Positions 45,229-55,396 of a DNA stretch of 64,000 nt are shown in pieces. The DNA comes from Phaeoceros laevis (taxonomy: Eukaryota; Anthocerotophyta; Anthocerotopsida; Notothyladales). The notes under the pieces were generated by a model. The model was given only the letters and a program-made list of their open reading frames with translations. It was not told where the DNA came from and searched no databases. Location: NCBI GenBank assembly GCA_049999765.1, contig JBNGIQ010009228.1, positions 17,521 to 81,520 on the forward strand, given 5' to 3'. Made by a program: the position numbers and the translations under genes. Every line of letters starts with the position of its first letter. The stretch's first letter is position 1.

Positions 45229-45944
45229 ATGGTGAGTGAGGGATCCTTCCAAGGGGTCAAGCATTGCGATAGCTATGTGTGTATGAATTTTGGTATTGGT
45301 GAGGATCGTGCCTTCTTGCCTCAAACTGAAGTTCGGTCGATTACAGGATCCCCGGCAGGGACCGGCTCATGAAAGTGCGGAGTCGGCTCAAAGCACCGCC
45401 GATCTTACAGCGTTCGTAAGTCTTTCTCTTGCAGTTGCAGCTGCACTGTGTCTTGGTGTTTTTGCAGGGGGCTCGATGCTTTGAGTTAGGGTGCTTACAC
45501 GACCTTCGTCTGGGCCTTGTGCAGGTGCAAAATCTTCTGCAGCAAATGGTGGGCCTCTTTCTTAGAATAAGTTGTTGCCTTTGAGGATTGTCATTTTCTT
45601 GGACTCGTTTGGGTACCAGCTGTCTGATGTCCGTGTATGTTCACTTCCCATGCAGCAAATGAGATTTCAGACAATGTCAGATAACATCATCTCGAAAAAT
45701 ATCCTTTTCTAGGTCTGTCATTGTGCGTTGGAGCTTTTGCAAAAATCTTTGGTCAATGGACTGAAATTGTCTCTGATTTTGGACTGAGTTGCTTGCGTTT
45801 CTTGACGAGACTGCACTAGACGAGATGGGTACACGCATTGATGACCTAGAGAAAAGTGTGGGTGATCTGTTGAAGGAGGCAAGTCAGGATGCTGGCCAGG
45901 TTCCACCATCTCAGCAATCGCAAAGTGTGGTCACTGGCCAATGA
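45229..45944 (+). CDS. HSBP: Heat shock factor-binding protein (HSBP), 88 aa, 5 coding exons
   Basis: HSBP is a small coiled-coil protein that binds trimeric heat shock factors and damps the heat response. Coding exons: 45229-45231 (only the ATG), 45347-45415, 45525-45548, 45656-45698 and 45817-45944, giving 88 aa. The conserved core reads QSTADLTAFVQNLLQQMQMR, RFQTMSDNIISKIDEMGTRI and DDLEKSVGDLLKEA, with the heptad pattern of HSBP. The tail QVPPSQQSQSVVTGQ is longer than the core family. The last intron has AT-AC ends; reading it so restores the invariant SKIDEMG, whereas no GT donor exists there. The start codon sits at the very end of a first exon whose upstream part is 5' UTR. Confidence 0.92.
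45699..45816 (+). other. U12-type AT-AC intron in HSBP
   Basis: The intron begins ATATCCTTTT, an exact match to the U12 5' splice consensus, and ends in AC. TTTCTTGAC at 45798-45806 closely matches the U12 branch consensus TTCCTTRAC, with the likely branch A at 45805, 11 bases before the 3' end. Length 118 nt. Removing it joins TCG AAA A to TA GAC GAG and yields SKIDEM. Confidence 0.93.
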
Positions 45945-46633
45945 ATACGCCCGACTGTAAAAGAGGATGGGCATGTGTCTTGCATCTCCTATTTCGGAAA
46001 GCGACTTCCATGTAACTAGTTGTCAGTTTAGGTTGCTCGACCGGAGGGGTTGTGGTACAGCAGGTTCGGGAAGGGTGGACTTGAAAATCGAACTGCTTAC
46101 TGCTAGGACAAGCTTGTCAGCCTAAGGTTTTCTTCACCTTGACAGTCAAGCATATCATCATTGAGAATTGTTTCTTGTAGACTTGCCCTGTCTCAGATCT
46201 TGTCAGCAACTGTTTCATAAACAACAGCCTCTGATGATCTCCTGTGGTTATTGATTACTCACACAATTGTAGCCCTTTGTGATTTGTGAATGAAATTCAG
46301 TGCTGCCTCCGCTTGATCGAGCAGTCATAGGCTGTCAAGCTAGAAGGAAACGGTAATGTAGTTTAGGGAGCTTCATTTTCTGTTAATTCCTTAGCATCGC
46401 GTGAACCACGTGACTGTAGCTAGCAGCACACAAACCCCTGCCATCACTTGGCCGCCCTAGCAACATACGGAACGCAGTCATCATGCAAGCTGATGAAGCT
46501 GATTCTGAAAGTTATTTTTTGCCACAATGTTTCATGGTGAACAATCAGTGCCAACCATCCAGAAGGACTTCACCAAGTACGCCATGTTCCTTGTCTGCAG
46601 CAGACAGGAGCGCGCCTGAGGGGTTCATGGCTC
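45945..46633. other. Convergent 3' flanks, no gene seen
   Basis: This holds the 3' UTRs of HSBP and the SUI1-like gene. No supported frame, repeat or RNA gene. Confidence 0.4.
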
Positions 46634-47140
46634 TCACCTCCCTGACTTCTTGGCTTTGTACCCCAACTGCACTAGCTCATCCACCAGCTTCTGCGTGTGG
46701 TCACCTTGGATCTCGATTTGAGCGTCCTTCACACAGCCGCCGCTACCTAGCCGTGTCTTGAGCTGCTTGCAAAGAGCTTCCATCGACTCCAAACGCAGAT
46801 GCAAGCCCTTGACTAAAGTCACCGTCTTGCCGCCCCGACCACGTTTTGTGGCTTCCACAATCGGGTTTTGCTGCTCCGGAGGAGCATCCACTTGGGGCAA
46901 CACCGTAGGGGGGGGCTGCGGACGGGCAGGTTTGCCCTTGGTCGATGTCCTATCAGGCTGGGCTGGTCTGTTCACTCGGATGATCTCCACACCATCTGGA
47001 ATATTTCGGGCACCGCCTATATCAATGTAGTTCGCTCTGTCTTTGTTGTTCGAAGCTCGGCACGTAAAAGAGCGGTTGGCCTTCTGGATGCCAGGCCGCT
47101 CCTGCAAAGTCGCCAGTTTCCAGCAGCTCAGCCCCGCCAT
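46634..47140 (-). CDS. Organellar SUI1/YciH-like translation factor, 168 aa, intronless
   Basis: The SUI1 domain is that of eIF1 and the bacterial YciH proteins, which bind the small ribosomal subunit and check initiation. One minus-strand exon; the ATG at 47140 gives 168 aa (an upstream TTG is in frame but unlikely). The first about 30 residues (MAGLSCWKLATLQERPGIQK, then RSFTCRASNN) look like a chloroplast transit peptide. A Pro-rich linker follows (RPQPPPTVLPQVDAPPEQQN). The SUI1 fold spans about residues 100-168: GRGGKTVTLVKGL, MEALCKQLKTRLGSGGCVKD, AQIEIQGDHTQKLVDELVQL, GYKAKKSG. GSGGxVKD and the IEIQGDH phrase resemble cyanobacterial YciH more than cytosolic eIF1, so a plastid role is likely. 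It is head to head with Der, 56 bases between start codons. Confidence 0.87.
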   Translation of the reverse strand: MAGLSCWKLATLQERPGIQKANRSFTCRASNNKDRANYIDIGGARNIPDGVEIIRVNRPAQPDRTSTKGKPARPQPPPTVLPQVDAPPEQQNPIVEATKRGRGGKTVTLVKGLHLRLESMEALCKQLKTRLGSGGCVKDAQIEIQGDHTQKLVDELVQLGYKAKKSGR

Positions 47141-47196
47141 CGACGAATTGAAGGCCAAGCAAAAACCTTTGATATAAACCTCGAGCTCGCCAAGTG
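47141..47196. promoter_or_regulatory. 56-bp bidirectional start region, SUI1-like / Der
   Basis: Only 56 bases separate the two divergent start codons, so both 5' UTRs and any core promoter overlap each other or the neighbouring coding sequence. A TATA-like GATATAAAC lies at 47171-47179. Confidence 0.6.
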
Positions 47197-49701
47197 ATGA
47201 AGCGATGTCTAAGGTTGCTATACGCCGGCTTGGCTGTATTGCGTCATCCTAACCCCGGGGTCCCTGTGCCACTCACCAGATTTACCAGACTTGCGCTCGG
47301 GGTTGCTTCACACAACGTAATAGGAGGAAGTCACCAGTGTTGTGCATTGGAGAGAACGTGTAATGCAGGTCTGTGCACAGCCGTTGTGACAAGCCACAAG
47401 GAAGAGCTGTCACTGGATTTGGATGGTGTATCGGCAGCAGCGTTTGCGGAGGAGACATATTTGGATGGCGATGAGCAGCAAGCGGGTGCTAAGGCGAGTG
47501 GGCCTGCGCGGGAGGGAAGGGAAAGAGCACGGATGAAGGTGCTGCCTAAGGTCATGATTGTTGGACGACCAAATGTTGGCAAGTCTGCTCTGTTTAACAG
47601 GTGAGGTGATACGATCTCCGCATAGGCTCATGATAGAGAGGATCTGGCTTTGGAACTTCACTGACTATGTCTAGCACCAGGCTGATAAAAAAAAAGGAAG
47701 CACTGGTGTACAACACCCCAGATGCGCATGTGACGCGTGATGTCCGAGAAGGCGTTGCAAAGCTGGGAGACTTGCGATTCGTTTTGGCCGACACAGCTGG
47801 CCTTGAAACGGATGCGGAGCCTGATAAAGTCCTCGCCAGGACTGCCGGATTGACAGCTGCAGCCTTAAAGAAATGCCAGATTGCGATGTTTCTCGTCGAT
47901 GGCAGGTTCCTGCCTCCTCTCGCACTTGTGCCTTTTGCTTTTTCCGTTGCTGTTTGAGCTTGAAAAAAAGATTTGCGGTAAGGATCTGAAGTTAGGATTG
48001 TGTGAGGCAGCTCGGGCTGGATTGCAGACTGGAGATGCTGAAATTGGCAAGTGGCTGCGAAAGCATGCTCCGCATGTTCGTGTTCAAGTTGTTCTCAACA
48101 AAGCAGAAGGTATCCACAGGGATGCGAGTGGTGCCATTTTGGCAGCCCTAGGCGAAGCACACGCACTTGGATTTGGTGACCCTGTTGCAGTTTCAGCTGA
48201 AACTGGCGAAGGACTGAGTGAGTTGTTCAATACCCTCCAACCCTGGATGAAGGAGATCATATCAGGTGAGTGTTCAGAAACTCCGTTGTCTTGGTTCAGA
48301 AACTTTGAGGGTTTTACATTTTTTTGTATCTGTGAGTTCTAGCGTCTCATTTTGATGGTTCGCCAGCTGACAACTTCGCTGAAGACATCAACGACGAAGA
48401 GTCTGTCAGGAAAATCCCACTGCAGCTGGCAATAGCTGGACGTCCTAATGTGGGGAAGTCCACCCTTGTGAATGCCTTGCTTCAGCAGGAGCGTGTCCTT
48501 ACAGGCTCGGAGCCTGGGCTTACCCGTGATGCTGTCCGAGTGGAGTTTGAGTACCAAGGAGAGACAGTCTACCTAGTAAGGAGCTAGTCCATTCCGATTG
48601 CAGCAATGGTGACCTTGCTAGCTTGTACTCCGGATTGCAAGTCTTTTGACGGATTAGGCTTCGAACGTAATCTTACAGGGAACTTGTGGTACTGCCTCCA
48701 GATTGATACAGCTGGGTGGATGCAAAGATCCCGTTTGCAAGAGGGACCTCCTGCACTCAGTGCAATGCATGCTCGGGAAAGCATCATGCGAGCACATGTC
48801 ATTGCACTTGTGCTTGATGCTGAGGAGGTCTCTTCCTGTTTGTCTATTCTGGCTGCTATCATCTCCCTGAGTAGATCCATATGCGCATAGGCTCTCATCT
48901 TCTTTTGTATTTTGCACATTCACTTTCTGGTGTGACAGATAGTAACCACAAAGAAAACGTTGATGCACACGGAGGCAACACTGGCACAATGGGTTGTTGA
49001 GGAGGGGCGAGGCCTTGTGGTCGTGGTGAACAAGATGGATCTTTTGGCTGGCACTAAGAATGCGAAGCTGCGGAAGGACCTACTGGAAGCAGTGCCGAAG
49101 GAACTGAAACTCTTGCTTCCTCAGGTAGGATCTCTTTTCATCCAAGAGCAATTTGGTTTTGGCCGTACATTTCTACGAGTCTTTCTAGCGTTGAATTTCT
49201 CTGACGACAGTGACAATTTTCCTTCAGATTGATGGCCTGCCTGTCGTCTTTTCATCTGCAAAGGACGGGAAAGGGCAGAAAACGATCATGAAGAATGTTT
49301 TCGCATGCTATGAGAGGTGGTGTACTAGATTGTCTACTGCTCAACTCAACAAGTGGTTGCAGAAGGTACACTCTTGTTCCAGAAACAGCAGGGGAACTGG
49401 CATGAGGTGTCCCGCACTCATAATGTAGAGGAAGAGTTTCAAGGAAACGGGGACTGATATCCTTGCTGCACAGGTGCTGAGTCGACACCCAAGAGTAGGT
49501 GGAGGTCAGGGTCCAAAAGTGCGATACATGACACAAGTGAAATCGAGGCCGCCAACCTTTGTTGTATTTGTAAGTGGGGTGCGGAAGCTTCAAGCTACGG
49601 AGCTACGCTTTCTTGTGTCAGCTATGCGGCAGGATTTCAATCTTGAAGGAATTCCTGTAAGGATCTTGCAGAGAAACAATACAAGAGCTAAAAGCCCTTG
49701 A
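47197..49701 (+). CDS. Der/EngA double GTPase, organelle-targeted, 588 aa, 8 exons
   Basis: Der (EngA) has two GTPase domains in tandem and a KH-like domain and acts in assembly of the large ribosomal subunit. Exons: 47197-47600, 47681-47901, 48011-48265, 48367-48575, 48702-48827, 48939-49124, 49228-49365 and 49474-49701, giving 588 aa. The N-terminal about 90 residues look like a transit peptide ([18 protein letters not shown]). G domain 1: [26 protein letters not shown] and LNKAEG. G domain 2: [34 protein letters not shown] and VVNKMDLL. The C-terminal KH-like part has [20 protein letters not shown] and [10 protein letters not shown], as in bacterial Der. Intron 2 uses a GC donor: the normal GT four bases on breaks the frame, and GC restores the canonical VDARAGL. 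Plastid versus mitochondrial location is not settled by sequence; the bacterial-type partner and SUI1-like neighbour favour plastid. Confidence 0.92.
47902..48010 (+). other. GC-AG intron in the Der gene
   Basis: The intron starts GCAGGTTCCT and ends AGGCAG. Joining GTC GAT G to CT CGG GCT GGA yields VDARAGL, the conserved Der motif, and keeps the full reading frame. The nearby GT at 47906 would give a frameshift and an early stop. Confidence 0.75.
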
Positions 49702-51472
49702 AGTTCTAGGACTTAACCCCATTGTGGAAACTCCCCAGGCCCCTCACACCTGAACAAAAGGAAAACTGCTGAAAAATTAACTTTCTCGTGTAAAAGTTCA
49801 CGAGCAAAACAAAGTTACGACCGTCAGAGAGCCCTTTTGCACTCGGGAGACGAATATGACGTCAAAAGGTCATAAAAGTAACTCCCCGCTAAACTAGCGT
49901 CACTCAAAGACTATTTTGTGTTTACATTGATTCACACTATCTTGGCGGTTAGCCTGGCCGACGGGTAAAAGCATCCGCAATCTACCCAGCGAAATCACCA
50001 CCTGAAATGCACCTGAAATGCGGGCCGCGAAAACTTGCCCTGAATCGAGTAACCCCCGAGGAGGGAGCAGAGTGTTGTCGCGCACGGTGGCACTTCCCTT
50101 CGCTATGCCCGCCAACCGGCAAATACCCAGCACTATCTGGCCTTTTGGCGGCACGAACCTGGCCTCGCCAAGCAAGCTAAAAGATGACCTAAACCGGCCT
50201 CGACCAAAAAGCTAGTTTAATAAGTGGGAACCCGTTTTAGTTTTCTGACCGCGTTTGGTCCCCCCAAACCCGAAAGCGTCACAGTCGCCCTTCGTTTTTC
50301 CGGTGTGGATTTTATCAAGCAAATTAACACCTAGCTACAAATCTAGATTCTAGATCGCTTTCATCATTACCCACTGACTGCTAAGGTGCCAGTAGTACCA
50401 GTAGGTCCGGTAGACATTACCCTAGGCCCGGCACCTCCACATTTCTGAACAGGTAGCTATATATTAGTGAGACCGAATGTTTCCGCTTGTACCCGGTTTG
50501 TGAATGGCATTTTAACGGAAATTCCCAACTCCAGATCACCAGCAAGAAAATCCAGCTAACTGCACAAGCCGAGTGCGGCTCATGTAGTGAACCTCCATTT
50601 CATGAGCAGTAGTTGCCTTTGCAGCTGGACTATCTCAACAGGTCTGTGGCCCAGAGCATACTCTGGGCTCTACATTCAGCCCCTGTCTCAGAAGACCTCG
50701 AAGTTCACATAGAGGGCTTGCCAGGGGCAGAGGAACTTATGGTATCACACTCTTTCTGGTGGATGGCCAGCTCAATTAGTAGCAAGGAGTTTATCCACCC
50801 TTCTTGAATGCTGAAGCCTCCAAACGAGAGACTTGATTCAAAACATGAAAGGTCTTGAAACCTGAAAAAGTTCAAGCAGGTGTAAGCAGGAGGACCTTAC
50901 AGGACCTGTCAAACATTCCCCAGAAGGCTCTGACCACAGACTAACTTCTCCCAGACAGCAGGAAGTAAATGGTAAAGAGTGCAAGAATAGACAGGAAGCC
51001 CCAGGCAAAGAAAACTCGTCAGAGAGATGGAAGTAGAGACTGCACCTAACATATTGATTTTATCCAAACAGGCAAGGAGCCCTGGTATGTCGATGGGGCC
51101 TTTCAATTCTCGTCTGTCATCTATATCCTCCTGCTGCATACAGAACTTGTCTTCCGGCCTTGCATCCCCAGCGCTTTCCACTTAGAAGCTGTCTTGTATC
51201 CACAGCCATGTACCACCTTTGTCCGATTTCCCGACTGCTTCAGACCGACATGACAAGCAGTCAGTAGTGACATATGCTTCCCGCCGCTGGTTCAAGAGCC
51301 TGAATCAGGGAGGCCATCTATTGCCAAAGCCCATGGCAATTGGTGTGCTGGAAGATGTTAGGGAAGCCACTCAGTTGTTGGACAGTTCACTGTGATCTGT
51401 TGTGTAAGATAGTTCACACACTTGGACAGCATCATTTTTCGAGGGGTGGAGAACAAAGCATCCAAGGTGGAA
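49702..51472. other. Convergent intergenic region, no gene supported
   Basis: This 1.8-kb stretch carries the 3' UTRs of Der and the full-length symplekin. A 64-codon plus-strand frame at 50613-50807 and a 90-codon minus-strand frame at 50909-51181 are unrecognised. No repeats of note. Confidence 0.45.
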
Positions 51473-54400
51473 TCAGGTTGTCGAAATCTCTGCAGGTGGA
51501 GCAGCACTAGGAGCATTGGAATCAACTGCTGGGACATCCTGGGCAATCCCCAACAAAACCAACGATGATCGTGGAACAGTAGCCCTGATGTTTGGTTGGC
51601 TTGCATGTGCAGCCAGAGGAGCCCTCAAAGTAGGTTGCTTGCTAAGAGCATCCTCCAACTGTAATGCAGGTAATTGTAATAACACATGGAATGAGTGTGG
51701 CATAGTCTGATTTGCACATTTGAGGAAACCCACCCACAACTTCGGGTTTCTCCAGATCTGCTTATTAACAAGTCGTGAGAGTATTTCCATCACAAAGTCC
51801 ACCAGAGAGGGAAAAGCACCTACAGCTTGGATCACAGTCCGCATGAAAAGCAAAGGAAGAGGAGTCTGTTCAACCATTTGATTCAACACTTTGGCCAGAA
51901 CCTGCTGGGTGAACACAGTTCGCTGTTGCAGACAAGCTGAGCAAGCATCTGTTATCTTCTTCAGTGCTACTGACTCCCGACGAGGATCGATGTCATGAAG
52001 AGCAATTAGCACTTCTGCTGGTGTCATAGCAGGTCCCGAGTGAGCAGACCCCTGTAGAATCCGGTCAAGAGAGCTCTGAAAGCTCTCGGGCGGCAAGTCA
52101 ACCAGCCGAGGAAAGATAGGCAAAACCTCCTCTTTAGAATACGATGACAAAATTGGGATGAGAAAACTAGCATCATGAAGCTTAGTTTCATAGAGCTTCT
52201 TGACTGCAGAGATCAGCTCTTGCGATAGTGCACCACCTTCTGACAGGTTATGCAATACACCCAGGAGCAGATTCAAACTACCAGCTGGTGGGTCTGCTAT
52301 AATCTTCAAAAGTTCAGGGGATGAGGCCCCAATAGAGCGCACCACAAGCGGAATTTTTTGCTTCACAACCTGCTTGAACTCCTTGGAAGCACGGCCATAA
52401 ACACTGAACAGCTCGCCAAGTAGAGAATGCTTTTTGGTACATAACGCAAAGAACAGTGACATGCACCGCTGGGCCTCAGCCATGAATGCAGCAGAGCTGC
52501 CTTTAATACTTCTCTGTCCATCACCAGCAATAACCTTTTCGTCCACAGTTTGGCCCTCAGCTGAACCTTTCCCCTCGACCCCATTCACCTGTTCCGTTTC
52601 CTTCCTAGGCTCCACACCTTCAGACAAAGATGCATCCACATTCATTCTCTCGGGTGATTTAAGAGGAGATTGTCGGATGTCCAGAACGGAAAGCAGCAAG
52701 TCTGTAGCAAAAGCCTCAATCTTCTGTGCAATGTAGCTTACAGGATACAACTTATTTGCAACAAGGCGAATGGCCTTTGTTCTAACAGCTTCTTGCTCGT
52801 GCACTGCACATTGCAGTGCAATTTGCAGACAGGCTTCTCGAGCTGGAGGCCTCTGCAAAATAAGACTCCAGATGGTACTAAGCCCCTGAGTTATTCTCTC
52901 CGCATTCAAAGCTTCCTTTTCTTCTTTTATCTGACCCGAGGGATTACAAAGACCCTCTAACAACTTGAGGGCTGATGCTGGCAGAACCGGGGCTTCTCCA
53001 AACAACCTGCTCAAAGACTTGTCAGAAGAAGGTAATGTATCTCTCAAACCCTCAGCCAGTAACAGGAGAAAACTTTCATACGCTGGATCTAGTTCTGATA
53101 GGTTTGGAGGGCTATCTGAGTTAGAAGCTTGGTCTGCATACAGTTGATAAAGCACATGAAGTGCAAGCTCATGGCCCTTGTGACCATGATAATCTGCCAA
53201 GAGATATTTCCTAAACACATCAAGAATACCATCTTCTCGTGACTGTGCAACCAATCGTGCAAGCAATGCAGTTCGCAAGTGACCTCCCCCTGCAGCTGTA
53301 ACTGCCTTTTGACTCTCCAAAATCCTCATAACAGCTGCTTTACAAAGAACATACTGCTGCTCCTCAGGCAGAGGAAGAACGGGAATTGGTACAGGTGGTG
53401 CAGAAACCGGACCAGGTGGTTGAATAAAACCACGGTGTCCCTCGTTTGTAGAACCTGCAGCATTAAGTGCATCCTCAACCTTCACAGCACTAGGATGTAG
53501 AGCAAATTCGGGTGCTTGAAAATGCATATGTGCTGGTCCAGCGGATGTGGAGGTTGGCAGGAACTCGCTAGGGACATCAAACCCTCCAGCAAATGGCAGG
53601 CCTCCTTCCCCCGTCCCTTTCAAGTCAGGAGCTTCGTCTAATGGCTCCGCCTTGACTGTCATGGGTCTAAAACTAGCTGTAGGCAATTGAGATGGATGGC
53701 TGCGAAGCGCCCCCCTCGGATCCCTGCTCAAAGGACCTGTTGTTTCTTCAGCCTTAACGGCAACTGGAATTCTTGCACCCCTGCTATCTGCGCCTTCACC
53801 TTTCACAGGCGCAAATATCTCGACTCCTAAGTCTGTCCCTAAGACCGTTTCTCTATCCATGAGACGGTCTGGCCGCCACGGGTCCCTTCGAGGATCACCT
53901 ACACTTTGCGCCACCAAAGCACCAAGATCGAAGCTAGTGCTTCCAGTGGCAGGGCCATTCGATTGAGTTGGTGAATTGGCGGGCATGTGCCGCATATTAG
54001 CCATAACGACATCAGCGAGCACGTCCGGTGGAAGCCTTGCAATGAGAGCCTCGATTGTTGACGCTGCCCTTTCTCCCCCGTGTGCAATCAATGCTGCAGT
54101 CATGTCAATAACTTGCTGGTGCTGAGACACTCGGCCTGCCACCTTGCCTCGAACAGCTTGCAAAACCGCGTGATGCCCATCTAGCTGAAGAGGAGTGGTC
54201 GGCATCAGATTTACGGCAGAGTGATTGACCCTCGGTCTCTTGACAGGTTCGTCCGCATCCCCTGGGAAATTTCCATTCTCTTGCACCATACTCCTCTTCC
54301 GTCCGGCCTCTCCTGAGGAAATGAACAAGGAAGACGCACCCTGCAGTCGCTCTTCCTTCACCACCCGACGGTCCCCCGTTGCAGGATCTCTGTCAGCATT

Positions 54401-55396
54401 TCGCTGGACACGGCCAATCTGCCGGAGAGCCGCCTCTGCTGATTCGCCTGCATTCATAGCCCGCAATGCCGCCACTAGGCGGTCTCGCCAAGGGGCAGCA
54501 CCAGGATGTGTGCACTTTAAGAGACCGAGCAGATTCGTTCTCAATGTGTGAATCACGCTGGTGACCTGAGATCCCCGGATTGCCTCACAATTTGGGCCTA
54601 AAGCAATTAATACAGGAAGAATTCTTCCGAACAGGGTGGGCCTCTTCTTGGCAATGTTCCCTAAGCTGTTCAACAAAACAATGGCAACTGGGCCAGGAAG
54701 AACCGATACATCTGGAGCTCTCAATTGGTCGAGAAGAATCCCCAAGCTACGGCTGGCTTCGTGCCCTAGTTCCGTGGCACTAAGAATGGGATGTCCGCCT
54801 GCAATCCAAGCCACATTGCACTCCTTGGACGCGCCCTCAGCCTGCAATGAAGGCCTGGCCGAACTGTTCGGGTCCGGCGTGAATAGTAGGATGGTGCTCT
54901 CGATGAACTTGATACCGTGCAACCGGACGACATCATTGCTGTGCTGAGATGCAGTGGGAAACACGGCTTCCTTAACTTTCAGCATCCCTCCCCACGCATC
55001 CACCAGCCATGTCTCCACCTGCCCCGAATAGATCCCCTGCAACACTAGCTGCTCGAAAGTATAGCCAAAGAGATGAGTTGCGGTGATTATGGCCCGCTGT
55101 ATCACCCCCGGTGCTGAATCCTGCAGCAGCACCAGGAGCGTGGGCATCATCACAGGCACGTGCTTCAAGAACTTCATCCCTACCAGCTCCACCATTTCCG
55201 TCAGGTACTTGCGCAAAAACCAGCCTTTCTCAGACTGGAACTCCAGCAAATGTGGCAGAAACTCCGACAGCAGCTCGGGATCTCGATGGAGCACCAGTTC
55301 CATCACCTGCTTCAGAAAGTCCACCTTTGATGAGGAGTCCGCCTGGAGCTTGGCATCATTGAGCAGTGCCACAGCCTGCTCCCGCACCGACGCCAT
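51473..55396 (-). CDS. Symplekin, mRNA 3'-end processing scaffold, intronless, 1307 aa
   Basis: Symplekin (plant ESP4/TANG1, yeast Pta1) is the scaffold of the cleavage and polyadenylation machinery, joining CPSF and CstF. One uninterrupted minus-strand exon encodes 1307 aa, close to the length of other plant symplekins, starting MASVREQAVALLNDAKLQAD. The N-terminal HEAT-like domain (about residues 1-340) includes LVGMKFLKHVPVMMPTLLVL, LLQDSAPGVIQRAIITATHL and LQGIYSGQVETWLVDAWGG. A poorly conserved linker rich in Pro, Ala and Ser runs to about residue 690. The C-terminal half has helical repeats (AREACLQIALQCAVHEQEAV, RTKAIRLVANKLYPVSYIAQ) and the symplekin C-terminal domain (LIPILSSYSKEEVLPIFPRL, TPAEVLIALHDIDP). 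Homologues in flowering plants are multi-exonic, so the lack of introns is notable. A truncated paralogue lies about 18 kb away on the same strand. Confidence 0.93.
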   Translation of the reverse strand: MASVREQAVALLNDAKLQADSSSKVDFLKQVMELVLHRDPELLSEFLPHLLEFQSEKGWFLRKYLTEMVELVGMKFLKHVPVMMPTLLVLLQDSAPGVIQRAIITATHLFGYTFEQLVLQGIYSGQVETWLVDAWGGMLKVKEAVFPTASQHSNDVVRLHGIKFIESTILLFTPDPNSSARPSLQAEGASKECNVAWIAGGHPILSATELGHEASRSLGILLDQLRAPDVSVLPGPVAIVLLNSLGNIAKKRPTLFGRILPVLIALGPNCEAIRGSQVTSVIHTLRTNLLGLLKCTHPGAAPWRDRLVAALRAMNAGESAEAALRQIGRVQRNADRDPATGDRRVVKEERLQGASSLFISSGEAGRKRSMVQENGNFPGDADEPVKRPRVNHSAVNLMPTTPLQLDGHHAVLQAVRGKVAGRVSQHQQVIDMTAALIAHGGERAASTIEALIARLPPDVLADVVMANMRHMPANSPTQSNGPATGSTSFDLGALVAQSVGDPRRDPWRPDRLMDRETVLGTDLGVEIFAPVKGEGADSRGARIPVAVKAEETTGPLSRDPRGALRSHPSQLPTASFRPMTVKAEPLDEAPDLKGTGEGGLPFAGGFDVPSEFLPTSTSAGPAHMHFQAPEFALHPSAVKVEDALNAAGSTNEGHRGFIQPPGPVSAPPVPIPVLPLPEEQQYVLCKAAVMRILESQKAVTAAGGGHLRTALLARLVAQSREDGILDVFRKYLLADYHGHKGHELALHVLYQLYADQASNSDSPPNLSELDPAYESFLLLLAEGLRDTLPSSDKSLSRLFGEAPVLPASALKLLEGLCNPSGQIKEEKEALNAERITQGLSTIWSLILQRPPAREACLQIALQCAVHEQEAVRTKAIRLVANKLYPVSYIAQKIEAFATDLLLSVLDIRQSPLKSPERMNVDASLSEGVEPRKETEQVNGVEGKGSAEGQTVDEKVIAGDGQRSIKGSSAAFMAEAQRCMSLFFALCTKKHSLLGELFSVYGRASKEFKQVVKQKIPLVVRSIGASSPELLKIIADPPAGSLNLLLGVLHNLSEGGALSQELISAVKKLYETKLHDASFLIPILSSYSKEEVLPIFPRLVDLPPESFQSSLDRILQGSAHSGPAMTPAEVLIALHDIDPRRESVALKKITDACSACLQQRTVFTQQVLAKVLNQMVEQTPLPLLFMRTVIQAVGAFPSLVDFVMEILSRLVNKQIWRNPKLWVGFLKCANQTMPHSFHVLLQLPALQLEDALSKQPTLRAPLAAHASQPNIRATVPRSSLVLLGIAQDVPAVDSNAPSAAPPAEISTT

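Noticed and set aside
45656-45944. HSBP as a pseudogene because no GT donor follows exon 4
   Set aside because: The AT-AC U12-type intron explains the junction exactly and restores the conserved core.
47681-48265. Der as a frameshifted pseudogene at intron 2
   Set aside because: A GC-AG intron gives the canonical VDARAGL motif and a full-length protein; all other exons are intact.
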